A DNA stretch of 64,000 nucleotides from Candidatus Aegiribacteria sp. MLS_C (lineage in GTDB: Bacteria; Fermentibacterota; Fermentibacteria; Fermentibacterales; JCC-6), in NCBI GenBank assembly GCA_002030045.1, contig LQBI01000030.1:62001-126000 (forward strand). The letters run 5' to 3'. The first letter of the stretch is position 1, and each line of letters begins with the position of its first letter. The translations under genes and the position numbers were made by a program. Below are positions 34,141-43,691 of the stretch, one piece after another. A model generated the notes under the pieces. The model did no database searches and was not told the origin of the DNA. It saw nothing but the letters and a program-made list of their open reading frames with translations.

Positions 34141-34854
34141 TTACCTGATGACCATCGCCTGCTGTGTTAGGGTCCCGCCCTCGGTTGTGAGCCTGATGAA
34201 GTAGACTCCGCTGGAGATGCCGGAGCCGGGTGCCCAGTTCAGGCTGTGGCTGCCGGCCTCCATGGTGCCGTCGACGATTGTCTCGGCAATGCCTATGCCG
34301 CAGTGCCATCCGGAACCTCCGGAGAAATCCGTCCTCCAGGATTCTGGATTGGTGACCGGCGTGGTATGGTAGTCTTCCTGCACTGTGGCAGAACCGGAAT
34401 AGCTGCCTGTGCCGGCTCTTATTCTAAGCAGGGGACTCCTTAACTCAGCTCCGATGCTCAGCTCGGTTATGCTCATGCGTATCTCGGGTGGAATGCAGGG
34501 CACGTGGTGTCGAACCGCGAAAAACCCGAACTCAGATGGTCTATCTCGCCGTAGAGGTATCCTACGCAGGATTTGAAGCCCCTCCCGGCGCCTAGCCGGA
34601 GGCAGGCTCCGTTCTGCTCACAGCCCTCGCGGAATTCGTATTCGAACTGTTCCAGGGCATCATCGTTGGAATCGTGGCTTATCCTGCCGAAACCCAGTGC
34701 GCCCTCTGCGAACACGACGAAGTCTTCGCCCCAGTGGTGGAGTATGGGAACTGTCCGGAGGTGCCTGGGCGCCTCCGGTCTCCACCTCACCTGCTGAAGA
34801 CAGGACTATCGCAGATGATAGAAGAAGAACAACAGCCGGTCGCTTCATTTCCAT
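34141..34854 (-). pseudogene. Frameshifted secreted protein with FlgD/T9SS-like tail
   Basis: On the minus strand a signal peptide (MKRPAVVLLLSSAIVLSSAGEV, near 34848-34790) runs out of frame near 34790. A second frame then reads RWRPEAPRHLRTVPILHHWGEDFVVFAEGALGFGRI ... YLYGEIDHLSSG to about 34490. The original frame returns for MSITELSIGAELRSPLLRI and ends AGSHSLNWAPGSGISSGVYFIRLTTEGGTLTQQAMVIR, a FlgD-like/T9SS-type C-terminal domain. The head and tail share one frame and only the middle is shifted, so two opposite indels are implied. The middle is not recognised. Confidence 0.6.
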
Positions 34855-35286
34855 TGAGGACTCCTCGACGGTCGACCGTCATGCTGACAGATGCCGACCT
34901 CCCCTTTGGGAATGGCCCGTTCAGGCTTTCCCGATCCGCAATCCGGAATTGATTGAGCACCCGCGGGATTGCCATCTTTCCCGGCGACTCAGCTCCTTTG
35001 CCGAATGATAGCCGAGCGGTTTCGACCGGTCAAAGAGAAGTGGACCGTCAAGGCGCACACTGTGATGGTGCAGAGTCATCAGGCGGACCTTCCAGGAATT
35101 CATACCTGGCTGTTCTGGAGCCGGATAGACTGGGTCCGTGCGGTCTTGTCAGGAGTGGATGTTACTCCGGGGGAGGAGAATGGCAGCCTGCTCGGGACCA
35201 GGATGGCGGTTCCGGGCGTGCAGTGGAATAAAAGGGAGCTTTCCGGTGTATACCTGTAGAACCATCAGATAGAAGGAGACGAATGC
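34855..35286. other. Intergenic stretch with a 14-base palindrome
   Basis: 432 bases between divergent genes. A perfect palindrome GACGGTCGACCGTC (34867-34880) lies just upstream of the decayed secreted gene and could be an operator. A forward open frame (34969-35259) has no recognisable similarity and no good ribosome site, and I do not call it a gene. Confidence 0.35.
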
Positions 35287-36066
35287 ATGACCAGCGGAAG
35301 GATTCTCTCCGTGCTTCTGCCTGTGCTGCTGGCTGCCTGCCCGGCCCGCGGCTCCATCCTGGATTTCAGGGTCCTTGAGATAGACCTGACGGACGCCGCC
35401 GCCGGATCATCCTGTACCTGGTCCGACCCCGAATTGATCACCGTGACACCGGAGGGACTGGGATGGGAGGGCGACCCGGTCTCTCTCAGGGACGGCTGGC
35501 TGCTCACGGTTCCTATGCCCCTTGGACTCTCATGGAGGCCGCCTTCCTCGGTCTCCATATGCGTCACCATGCTCCCGGAGGCCCGGGAGGTGGAACTCGA
35601 CAACGGACAGACATTCATGCCCTACCCGGGGGAGGTGTTCGTAAGGTACTCGCCGGACACCGAGCACTGGTCCACATGGCAGGTCCTCCGGCAGGGTCCG
35701 GATCCCTCCCGGGGTGGCCTAGATGGATCCGGCACGCATTTCCACGGTTCGGTAGCGGTGCCGATGATCCAGCGCGATGCATATGCAGTCCTACTGAGGG
35801 AATACGCCGGGATGAAAGTGCCATGGAGGAGCGACGAGGATGCCGCATGCCGTTGGATAACGGAGTCGGATCCGGACTTCTTCAGCGATAACCTTCCCTT
35901 CATAGGTTATCTCCAGTTCCTCTACGAGGGCTCCTTCCACGGGAACAGGAGGATCACCGGATTCAGGGCGGAGGTATTCTACGGCATAAGCGGTCTTCAC
36001 TACGCGCCTGAAGACGAGAGCGTCTATGCTGACAGGGATACCCTCCCCTGGTCCTACCAGCGGTAG
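35287..36066 (+). CDS. Hypothetical secreted protein
   Basis: A 259-residue exported protein with a signal peptide (MTSGRILSVLLPVLLAACPARG). The rest is mainly beta-rich, with FVRYSPDTEHWSTWQVLRQGPDPS and a closing NRRITGFRAEVFYGISGLHYAPEDES. I recognise no family. The ATG at 35287 follows GAAGGAG. The codon pattern is like the genome core, so it looks intact and native although its neighbours are eroded. Confidence 0.65.
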   Translation: MTSGRILSVLLPVLLAACPARGSILDFRVLEIDLTDAAAGSSCTWSDPELITVTPEGLGWEGDPVSLRDGWLLTVPMPLGLSWRPPSSVSICVTMLPEAREVELDNGQTFMPYPGEVFVRYSPDTEHWSTWQVLRQGPDPSRGGLDGSGTHFHGSVAVPMIQRDAYAVLLREYAGMKVPWRSDEDAACRWITESDPDFFSDNLPFIGYLQFLYEGSFHGNRRITGFRAEVFYGISGLHYAPEDESVYADRDTLPWSYQR

Positions 36067-37036
36067 AGCCGGCGGCCGGGCCGAACTACCCGGCAGGTTT
36101 ATCGGGGCTGCGCGGCAGGCGGGGCATCGCTTCCCTGCCGACCGACTGCAAGGATCATCCTGCAGGGGATCATGCAGGTTCTCAAGCTCAGGTTACACTC
36201 TTTCAACTAAATACACCATATAATACTATATAATTATAAATAATTTAAATCCAGAGGTTGAGTTTCAACTAAGACTCGGATACGGTGCTAACAAGGGTTA
36301 TTCTCATCCCGTCTGGCAAGGACTTCTATGTAGCAGACACACTCGAAATCGTATTATGAAACATCTTCTTCGGCATATCGTCACCTTTATTCTCCATTAT
36401 CTTGCGAGGCAAGCCCAGGTGTGATATCACCCTTGGCTCACGCTTCATTCCCTTTACGGTTAGTCATTCTGTGTTTGTCATTACTAAGATGCGATCACCT
36501 TCCTTCTTCCTCAAGTCTCTAAGCTCGTACACTACTCCAGCGGACTCTACTGACCTTTTCCGAGAGTCATACAATGGACATGGCAGAACAAACGATGAAA
36601 TCGCTGACAGGTATCTGCGACGTTGCCATTCCGGTCAGTTGACTTATGATGCAGGTGTCTTAGGTTTTGTTATCGGAATGGATGAGTTGGTCACTACCGC
36701 GAGTAGATGAGGACCGGAGGGTTGATGGTACATACAGGGCCTTTCGTTCAGCCTGCTATCCCGGGCCCGTGTTTATCCCGGCGGTACTTCCATTCCCCGC
36801 TGTCCGGTCATTCCCGGTCATGCAGAATATCTATTCACCACGGGACAGCCTACTGTCATGGGAGATACGCCGGTCCCCCCGGAACATAACCCACCTACGG
36901 GTCCCCCACGGTTCTCAATTACGCACTCCAGCCAGGCACCGCCAGTGGTGTGATTTGATCCGGGTCCACGGGGGAATGTAGTCGGCAGCACATTACTCGA
37001 GAGATTCCAAAGGAACAACTTAGTGAGAGGTTTGTC
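36067..37036. other. Gene-poor, AT-rich accessory stretch
   Basis: 970 bases without a convincing gene. 36190-36260 is strikingly AT-rich (runs of TATAAT-like and AATTTAAAT sequence). Frames at 36402-36710 (plus), 36667-36981 (plus) and 36818-37309 (minus) are open but match nothing I know, and their composition differs from nearby genes. Decayed mobile DNA is the likeliest origin. Confidence 0.4.
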
Positions 37037-38893
37037 ATGCTGAAGCTTCGCAATCGTTATCTGTTCGCGCCGATTAAGACCGGGTTCTCCGATGGCAGCG
37101 GTGTAGTTACCGACAGGCATCTGTCGTTCTATCGGGAGCGCAGTCGGCACGTGGGAGCAGTCATTCCAGAGCCCTTGTATCTGGACCCCGGGCTCAGAGA
37201 GATCCCCACCCAGATAGGAATAGACAGCAAGGACAAGGAAGAAGGTCTTAAGGAGCTCGTGAAAACCATTCATGAGGGTGGAGCCGGGGCGATAGCGCAT
37301 CTCAACCACCCTGGGCGAATGGCGAACCCTAGAATACCGGGCAATCTTTTCATTTCTTCGACCGACCGTCCATGTGAGAACGGCGGGGCAGCACCTGTGC
37401 GCATGGAGGAATCCGGTATGGAGGCGGTCGTATCACTGTTCACCGACGCCGCCATATTTGCTGAGAAAGTGGGGTTCGACGCTCTGGAGCTTCAGCTGGG
37501 TCATGGGTATCTGCTGGCTCAGTTCCTGTCGCCAGGAGTCAATGATCGGGACGATGCTTACGGGGGCAGCTTCGAGAATCGGGCCCGCTTCCCCCTGATG
37601 GTCGTAGACGCGGTCCGAGAGACTGTCGATCTGCCCATTCTTGTCAGGGTAAGCGGATCGGAGATGATCCCCGAAGGGATACATATCGATGAGACAGTCA
37701 GGCTGGCACGGGTCCTGAATGAGAGAGGCATAGAGGCGGTCCATGTATCGGCAGGCACTGTCTGCAGCACGCCGCCATGGGATTTCCAGCACATGTTCGT
37801 ACCCATGGGGAAGACCTGGGACTTCGCCGAGGAGATCAGGGAAAAAACAGGGGTGAAGGTGGCAGTGGTCGGACGGATCAGCGACCTGGAGCATGCAGCT
37901 CAACTGGAGAAGCGTTTCCCCGATGCTTACCTGGCGGTGGGGCGTGCCCTGGTCGCAGATCCTGATTTTATCGGAAAGTGTCTCGGAAGTATACCGGAGC
38001 CGGTCAGGCCGTGTCTGGCATGTTCAGAGGGATGCCTGGGCGGTGTCAGATCCGGCCTGGGGCTGCGATGCCTGGTCAACCCTCGGGTCGGGCGGGAGAA
38101 GCTTGAGGACGCTCCCGCACAAGCACCCCGCAGCTTCGCCGTGGTTGGTGCCGGCCTGGCCGGTCTGCAGGCATCACTGACCCTCAGGGAGAGAGGACAC
38201 TCCGTTGACCTGTTCGAGAGGGACGAGGTGGGCGGCCAGTTCAACCTGGCCTGGCGCACTCCCAACAAGGAGTCCATGAGCAAGCTTGTACCGTACATGA
38301 AGAACGCTGTTGATCGGATCGGTGTCAGGATCATAAGTTCGGAGGCGCGGGCCGGGGATCTCCAGGGCTACGACGGAGTTGTGGTCGCGACCGGAGCTAG
38401 ACCCAGGATTCCCGATATCCCCGGCCTGGATGATTATCGGGTCTACGATATACTCGGTGACAAAGAACTTCCACGAGACAAGAACGTTCTCATAATCGGT
38501 GGCGGGCTCATAGGCGTGGATGTGGCCACCGCGCTCATTCCTCGAGGTAACAGGATTACCATCGCCAAGCGGACCACGGATTTCGGCGAGGATATGGAGG
38601 CGATAGCCAAGACATTGTCGTTGAAGATGATGAAAGAAAACGGAACCACCTTCAGCGACCACACCAGCATTTACAGGATCGAGGGGAACAGGGTATTCGC
38701 CAGACGCGATGACGAGGAGATCGTCTTTGAAGATATAGATCTGATAGTCATATCAACAGGCATGAGTAGTGTGGACTACCTTGCCCGTGAACTTAGCGGA
38801 AGTGTACCGGTATGGCTGGTCGGTGATGCCAGGGATGTAGGCAATGCGAGGACTGCGATCGAGGATTCATACCTCACTGCCCGCGAGCTGTAG
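37037..38893 (+). CDS. Old Yellow Enzyme/FadH-type NADH:flavin oxidoreductase
   Basis: A 618-residue two-part flavoenzyme like 2,4-dienoyl-CoA reductase (FadH), enoate reductase and BaiCD. Residues 1-330 are the OYE TIM barrel (NRYLFAPIKTGFSDGSGVVTDRHLSFYRERS; LQLGHGYLLAQFLSPGVNDRDDAYGGSFENRARFPL). A 4Fe-4S cluster is bound by CLACSEGCLGG plus a fourth Cys in LRCLVNP. Residues about 365-618 are an FAD/NAD(P) domain (AVVGAGLAGLQASLTLRERGHSVDLFE; VLIIGGGLIGVDVATALI). It reduces an activated C=C bond; the substrate is unknown. Gene and flanks look less GC-rich than the core, and mobile debris lies on both sides, so acquisition is possible. Confidence 0.9.
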   Translation: MLKLRNRYLFAPIKTGFSDGSGVVTDRHLSFYRERSRHVGAVIPEPLYLDPGLREIPTQIGIDSKDKEEGLKELVKTIHEGGAGAIAHLNHPGRMANPRIPGNLFISSTDRPCENGGAAPVRMEESGMEAVVSLFTDAAIFAEKVGFDALELQLGHGYLLAQFLSPGVNDRDDAYGGSFENRARFPLMVVDAVRETVDLPILVRVSGSEMIPEGIHIDETVRLARVLNERGIEAVHVSAGTVCSTPPWDFQHMFVPMGKTWDFAEEIREKTGVKVAVVGRISDLEHAAQLEKRFPDAYLAVGRALVADPDFIGKCLGSIPEPVRPCLACSEGCLGGVRSGLGLRCLVNPRVGREKLEDAPAQAPRSFAVVGAGLAGLQASLTLRERGHSVDLFERDEVGGQFNLAWRTPNKESMSKLVPYMKNAVDRIGVRIISSEARAGDLQGYDGVVVATGARPRIPDIPGLDDYRVYDILGDKELPRDKNVLIIGGGLIGVDVATALIPRGNRITIAKRTTDFGEDMEAIAKTLSLKMMKENGTTFSDHTSIYRIEGNRVFARRDDEEIVFEDIDLIVISTGMSSVDYLARELSGSVPVWLVGDARDVGNARTAIEDSYLTAREL

Positions 38894-39505
38894 GGCGAAA
38901 GCCGTGTCCCGGTAGGATTGGATTTCTCAGAGAACGGGTGTGTAAGGAGAGAATCAGCAGCTGGACGGCAAGCGAATACCCCTCTGCCCGGCCCGGGTAG
39001 AGGTATTCGATGATGGCCCCGATCCCTCCGAACCGCCGTAGATCTGACCCGACGGGGAATGGATCCAGGCTTGATCCGGCCTGCCCTTGCGCATCAGCAG
39101 CGCCATCATTGTTTATGCAGCGGCTTTCTCAGGAGTCCGGCCAGAAATGGAAGAGCGGAATCTGCGTGATACCGCGGCAGCGCAACAGTCTGACAGATGG
39201 AACCTCTCCTGGACTTCCTGTACATGAATTCTCTGCAGGATGGCCCAATGACTGGACTGTCAACGGTCTGAACATATCCTGCTTGCAAAAGAGCATAAAT
39301 CTTGTATCGTTCTTCAATGTGGGTGGAGATGTCGAACGCGGGCTTTGAAAACGGTATCCGTGCACGTCATGGTTGTTTGGTATTCGATTCTGTGAACCCG
39401 CTACAGATAAGAACATTCAGGAGCAGTTGAATCGAACTTAAGGGTTTCATGCAGGCGGTACAGAAGGGGTAGAGATCCGTCTGCCCTTGCCAAGGGGAGT
39501 ACAGT
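38894..39505. other. Intergenic stretch with a hairpin
   Basis: 612 bases. Near the OYE gene stop, CGAATACC (38973-38980) and GGTATTCG (39002-39009) form 8-base arms around a GC-rich core that can extend the stem; this is a candidate terminator without a U-tract. Open frames at 39010-39348 (plus) and 39129-39416 (minus) match nothing and are not called. Confidence 0.4.
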
Positions 39506-40486
39506 ATGCTGAGGAGCGCATATTACGCAATATTCTCCGGATTGACCCGCCTGGCGGGTTTCCGCGGTTCAGAGGTGATGGCCGCAATGATGGCCAGGGT
39601 ACGTTATACCGTTAACGGTAAGCGGAACGGTCCTTATCTGGGTCACCTGGCGCGGATCTTTCCTGATCGCTCGGACAGGGAGCGTATGAGGATGCTCATG
39701 GGTTTCTGGAGGGTTCACCAGAGGGCATTCCTGGGGCTCTTCAACACAGCACGCCTCAACACCTCCAGTCTGACGGAGCGGGTGGAGTGGTCCGGGAAAG
39801 AGGCGCTGGACGAAGCCATTGCAGAGGGCCGAGGAGTGGTGATGGCTGCGCCGCATTTCGGGGACGAACGGACCCTGCACATCCTCCTGGCCATTGCCGG
39901 ATACCCGATGCACGTTATTTCCTCGCGGTATTCAGAACTGTCAGAGCGGGTCCGGAAGGCGCGGCTGGGTGTCAGTATGCGTTGGCACCATGTGGGCTTT
40001 CCCGATGAGAACCCAGCATGGATTTACCGTGCCCTGAAAGCGGGAGAGGTGGTCCAGATATCCCCTACAGCATGGGGTGGTCCCAAGGGGCACTGGGTAA
40101 TTAATTTCGGCGTACCTTTCCTGGCTTCCTCGACCCCTCTACGGCTGGCAGCCTCCACCGGCTGCGCAATTGTTCTCGGCTGCAATCATGCCCTTTACGG
40201 GTCCAGATACCGTTTGGAATTCCTCCGTTTCCGACCGGAAGAGTCAGGTCCGGCGGGAACCGCCGAGATGTTCACACGGTTCGAAGATCTGGGCAGGACG
40301 TGGCCGGACCAGTACAACTGGATGAACCTGGTTATCCGCCACCGGGAGACCAACACATTGGCACGTCTGGGAAGGATCCCCCGCGGCGAGAGGGAGGTCG
40401 AGGAGGCTGCGATCCCAGAAGACTGGAATCCCAACCTTATCAGAAACCTCGAGGAGGTTTCAGGGCTGTGTGCGTTTCAGGAATAG
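39506..40486 (+). CDS. LpxL/HtrB-like lipid A acyltransferase family protein
   Basis: A 326-residue membrane-associated acyltransferase. The catalytic HxxxxE-like site is in VVMAAPHFGDERTLH (normally HxGNWE), followed by RYSELSERVRKARLGVSMRWH and a substrate-binding VQISPTAWGGPKGHWVINFGVPFLASSTPLRLAASTGCAIV. The C-terminus has the usual PDQYNWMNLVIRHRE (QWxWxHRR-like). Such enzymes add a secondary acyl chain to lipid A or related lipids; here the acceptor could also be another lipid. AGGGGAG lies before the ATG. It is the last intact gene before the IS cluster. Confidence 0.8.
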   Translation: MLRSAYYAIFSGLTRLAGFRGSEVMAAMMARVRYTVNGKRNGPYLGHLARIFPDRSDRERMRMLMGFWRVHQRAFLGLFNTARLNTSSLTERVEWSGKEALDEAIAEGRGVVMAAPHFGDERTLHILLAIAGYPMHVISSRYSELSERVRKARLGVSMRWHHVGFPDENPAWIYRALKAGEVVQISPTAWGGPKGHWVINFGVPFLASSTPLRLAASTGCAIVLGCNHALYGSRYRLEFLRFRPEESGPAGTAEMFTRFEDLGRTWPDQYNWMNLVIRHRETNTLARLGRIPRGEREVEEAAIPEDWNPNLIRNLEEVSGLCAFQE

Positions 40487-40682
40487 TTCCGTCCCGGGAG
40501 GGAAGGACCGGTCTCCATTGTACATGCAGCCAATATTCCCTCCTCATCCTGTACTTACACTAATTCATGCGTAATCACATGCCAAGGTATCACAGATATC
40601 CATCGATAGCAGCTTGATACAGAATTGACATTTCTCGGACGTGTAGGTGTGATTAGGTATACCTACATGAGAGGAGAATGCC

Positions 40683-40814
40683 ATGTCTTCCATTGTCAGG
40701 AACAAAGTAGGCAGATACACCTACCTTTGCGAGTCGGAATCTTACCGTAATGAGGAAGGCAGGCCGCGTAACCGCAGGGTCCTGATCGGAAGGATCGATC
40801 CTAGGACAGGGTGA
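40683..40814 (+). pseudogene. N-terminal stub of an IS1634-like transposase
   Basis: 43 codons reading MSSIVRNKVGRYTYLCESESYRN then EEGRPRNRRVLIGRIDPRTG and a TGA. I recognise this as the extreme N-terminus of IS1634/IS4-type transposases, which normally run on for about 500 residues. The stub ends exactly where the IS3 element begins (its TGA is the first three bases of that element), and no continuation appears beyond the IS3 right end. Upstream, GTAGGT/AGGTATACCTAC symmetry at 40644-40667 could be part of the old element end. Confidence 0.65.
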
Positions 40815-40876
40815 CCTTGCTCCCGGAAACTGGACACATACAGGTTTAGGGATCATTCTTACCGAAGGAGGTAGGG

Positions 40877-41143
40877 ATGGGCAGGAAGAAGTATTCGGAA
40901 GAACAGATCATCTATACCTTGAAACAGGCTGAGAACGGCAGGCCGATCAGGGAGGTTTGTTGATAACTTGGCGTAAGTGAACAGTCCTTCTATCGATGGA
41001 AGCGCAAGTACGGTGGAATGGGCGTAAGCGAGCTCAGGGAGCTTCGTCAGCTTCGAGACGAGAACATGCATCTGATGCGGATCGTTACCGAGCTTACTCT
41101 GGACAAGCACATCCTTCAGGAGGTGCTCTCAAAAAAAGTCTGA
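40877..41143 (+). pseudogene. IS3 orfA with tandem in-frame stops
   Basis: An 88-codon frame for the helix-turn-helix protein of an IS3 element: MGRKKYSEEQIIYTLKQAENGRPIREVC, then TGA TAA, then LGVSEQSFYRWKRKYGGMGVSELRELRQLRDENMHLM. Two adjacent stops replace two residues of the recognition helix, so no full OrfA can be made. At 41131-41137 the run A AAA AAA is a classical -1 slippery site where OrfA would be joined to OrfB. Confidence 0.85.
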
Positions 41144-41990
41144 AGGCAGCCAGGAAGCGTGAGCTGGCTGCTCAGATCGTGGAGTGGTACGAGGTAAGCG
41201 TACGCCATGCCTGTGGTCTGCTGGACCTGGGAGGTCTGTATTACTATCGGAGCCGCAGGCGCCAGTACACAGCCCTTCGTCTACGCCTTAGAGAGCTTGC
41301 TCTCAGCAGGGTACGGTATGGATACATCCGACTGATGGTTCTTCTGAGACGAGAAGGCTGGCGAGTAGGCAAGAAGCTTGTTTATCGTCTGTACACCGAG
41401 ATGGGCCTGACGCTGAAGAGCAAGCGAGGCAGGAAGCTTGCCAGGCGTGGTAGAATCTCAAAGCCACCAGTTGCGGATGCTCCTAACCAGAGGTGGTGTG
41501 CATGGACTTCGTCACGGAGCGGTTCGAGAACGGTCGCTACTTCAGGATACTGACAGTGATGGACACCAGGGAATGTCTTGCTCTTGAGCCTGGGATATCC
41601 ATGACTGGTAAGAAGGTTGCGCATTGCTTGGACGGGGTCGTGATCGGACGGGGGTCTCCAGAGTCGATCACGATGGACAATGGGACTGAGTTCCAGTCCG
41701 GGGCTATGGATGCATGGGCTTATCAGAATGATGTAAGACTGGATTTCATCCACCCCGGCAAACCGATCGAGAACGGGTTGATAGAGAGCTTCAATGGGCG
41801 CTTATGGGACGAATGTCTGAATGTTCATCTGTTCTGGTCTATGGAGGACGCCAGGGCAAAGCTTGAGGAATGGAGGCTGGACTACAATACAGCTAGACCT
41901 CACAGTGCGTTAGGCCAACTAACACCTGAGGAGTACTCTTCAAGTGTCTGTGGAGAAGGAATCTGCAGGCTGAAGACCGGCGATCCCTAA
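41131..41990 (+). pseudogene. IS3 orfB (DDE integrase) with frameshift
   Basis: The frame entered through the slippery A7 run encodes KRELAAQIVEWYEVSVRHACGLLDL and RVRYGYIRLMVLLRREGWRVGKKLVYRLYTEMGL. At APNQRW (about 41495) it loses one base and continues in another frame as MDFVTERFENGRYFRILTVMDTRECLALEPG, ESITMDNGTEFQS, FIHPGKPIENGLIESFNGRLWDECL and DYNTARPHSALGQLTPEEY. The DDE residues are present (MDFV, DNGTEF, IESFNGRL) but split between frames. Two residues are also missing after TVMD. It is inactive. Confidence 0.85.
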
Positions 41991-42313
41991 CTCTCAGAGT
42001 GGTCCTATTCTGGGGAGAAGCGCAACCGGTTGCCACACTAACATAAAGCGTGGACTAGTTTTCGGGGGGCAGGTCACATTCTACTGATAGGTTGATATCA
42101 CGTCGAATCAGTATTGTGACGTCAGAGCTTTAGTTGGAACTATCGAAATGCCGGCTTTCATTGTGAATATGATTGACCCCGGTAAAATGGAATAACTTCC
42201 AACTCATCCCGATTCTCATAGTGGATACAGTTCAAAGATGAATGACAGGTGATCAGTACTTATCCATTTACAATGAATTAACTATACGACAAATAATAAT
42301 AATAAAACAGTTC

Positions 42314-42336
42314 AAATAGCTTATCCTGAGCCGGAA
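42314..42336 (+). repeat. 23-base repeat, copy 1 (upstream of sulfatase gene end)
   Basis: AAATAGCTTATCCTGAGCCGGAA, quoted in two parts: AAATAGCTTATCC and TGAGCCGGAA. A second copy with two C/T differences lies at 44057-44079 in the same orientation. The pair brackets the sulfatase-like gene. The rest of 42077-42344 is AT-rich and holds no gene. Confidence 0.65.
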
Positions 42337-42344
42337 CTGGCCTG

Positions 42345-43691
42345 TTAGTCAATGTACCCTAGATCACGTAGCGCCTGTATGGATCGGGGGTCGGATTGAG
42401 CGAATTCCGGGAAGCCCCTGGGCGGAGTGGCCCAGTAGTAGAGAACGCTTTCCATACCGATGGAGTCACCCGGAAGCGGTTGAATCTCTTGAGGATCCTC
42501 ATCCAGCCTGTAAGTCACGAATTCCTCCATGTCGTTCATCATTATGGTTTTCACCGAACCGGACACGGATGAAGCGAGGGGATACCTGTCGGTCCACGGT
42601 GGCAGGGAGGTTTCACTGGAAGGAATGCTTCTGTATGGATCGGGATCCTCCAGTATGTTCACTCCATCGAAGTACGCGTCAGACTCAAGACCTGCCCATG
42701 CGATCAGCGTGGGAAGAATGTCGAACTGACCGACCCTTGTCGAGTCAACAACTCCAGCGGGTATGCCGGGACCCGACATGATCAGGGGTACATGGAGCAC
42801 TTCCTGGTATAGGGTGGTGCCATGGAGAACCCAGCCATGCTCAAGAAACTCCTCACCGTGGTCCGCCATCACCACGATCATGGTCTCCCCCTCAAGACCG
42901 TTTGTTCTCAACCATGCAAAAAGTCTGGATAGGTTGTCGTCTACCCAGCGTATCTCGCCGTCGTACATATCAATTGCCGTCTGAACTTCCTCGGCGTTAA
43001 GAATGCTGTCCCCGTCAATCTCCCAGTCAAACCAGACGAGTTCGGGATCGTCCTGGAACATGGAATTGTACGGTGCGGGAGGAGCGTAAGGAGAATGGAT
43101 GTCGTACAAATGCATCACGCAGAAGAACCTCTCGTCACGGTGTTCTTCCAGCCACTCTATCATCATGTCCACCGAAACAGCCGCTTGACCCTCGCCGGTA
43201 GGGTGGCAGTGATACTCATCGAAACCCTGGTCGAAACCGTATACATCACTGAGTATAGCGAAGTTTACCACACCAAAGGTCGCAAAGCCTGCATCCCTGA
43301 GTATGACCGGAAGGGAGGGGAGATCAGTGTCAAGCTTGTAGATGAGCTTCAGTCGATCCTCACCCTCGGTTTCCAGTGATACCGGGTTCAGTGTTCTGTG
43401 CGACTGGACTGACAACCCGGTCCAGATAGTCGCGTGGGCAGGAAGAGTCCAGGGAGCCTGCGCCTGGAGGCTGGTCCATCTGGTGCCGCACTCGGCAAGG
43501 CTGTCCAGAGCCGGGGACGTATCCCTGTAATAGCCGTAGCAGGACAGGTTCTCAGCTCTCAGTGTGTCGAGGATGATCAGTATTATGTTGTTTCTTCCAC
43601 GCTCCTGAACTGACTGCTCCGGACCTCCACACGAAACGGAGAGAATAAGGTATACCAGGATTATTGGACCAATGGAAAGCCAGCTGCGCAT
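42345..43691 (-). CDS. Sulfatase-like lipoprotein
   Basis: A 448-residue protein of the alkaline phosphatase/sulfatase superfamily. The head MRSWLSIGPIILVYLILSVSC is a lipoprotein signal (LSVSC). The metal site starts IILIILDTLRAENLSCYGY. The nucleophile region is APWTLPAHATIWTGL, with Thr where true sulfatases have the formylglycine Cys/Ser of CxPSR. Metal ligands follow in MVVMADHGEEFLEHGWVLHG. It is probably a periplasmic phospho- or sulfohydrolase, or phosphoethanolamine/phosphoglycerol transferase-like; the substrate is unknown. Tandem AAAGG precedes the start. Confidence 0.85.
   Translation of the reverse strand: MRSWLSIGPIILVYLILSVSCGGPEQSVQERGRNNIILIILDTLRAENLSCYGYYRDTSPALDSLAECGTRWTSLQAQAPWTLPAHATIWTGLSVQSHRTLNPVSLETEGEDRLKLIYKLDTDLPSLPVILRDAGFATFGVVNFAILSDVYGFDQGFDEYHCHPTGEGQAAVSVDMMIEWLEEHRDERFFCVMHLYDIHSPYAPPAPYNSMFQDDPELVWFDWEIDGDSILNAEEVQTAIDMYDGEIRWVDDNLSRLFAWLRTNGLEGETMIVVMADHGEEFLEHGWVLHGTTLYQEVLHVPLIMSGPGIPAGVVDSTRVGQFDILPTLIAWAGLESDAYFDGVNILEDPDPYRSIPSSETSLPPWTDRYPLASSVSGSVKTIMMNDMEEFVTYRLDEDPQEIQPLPGDSIGMESVLYYWATPPRGFPEFAQSDPRSIQALRDLGYID

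Larger units (their letters stand above)
40812..42076 (+). mobile_element. IS3-family insertion sequence (inactive)
   Basis: About 1265 bases with imperfect terminal inverted repeats. The left end reads TGACCTTGCTCCCGGAAAC and the right end, on the other strand, TGACCTGCCCCCCGAAAAC. Inside are the two overlapping IS3-type frames, orfA and orfB, both broken. No clear target-site duplication flanks the element (GGG on the left, CAT on the right), which suggests later rearrangement or erosion. It is inserted at or in an IS1634-like transposase. Confidence 0.85.

Noticed and set aside
34969-35259. Possible 96-residue gene upstream of the 35287 gene
   Set aside because: No motif, no good ribosome site and no similarity I can recall. 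It is left as intergenic.
36402-36981. Open frames in the AT-rich stretch, considered as group II intron or IS fragments
   Set aside because: I could not identify a reverse transcriptase, DDE or HTH motif, nor intron domain V-like sequence.
39010-39416. Open frames on both strands between the OYE and acyltransferase genes
   Set aside because: Short, overlapping antisense frames without motif or ribosome site.
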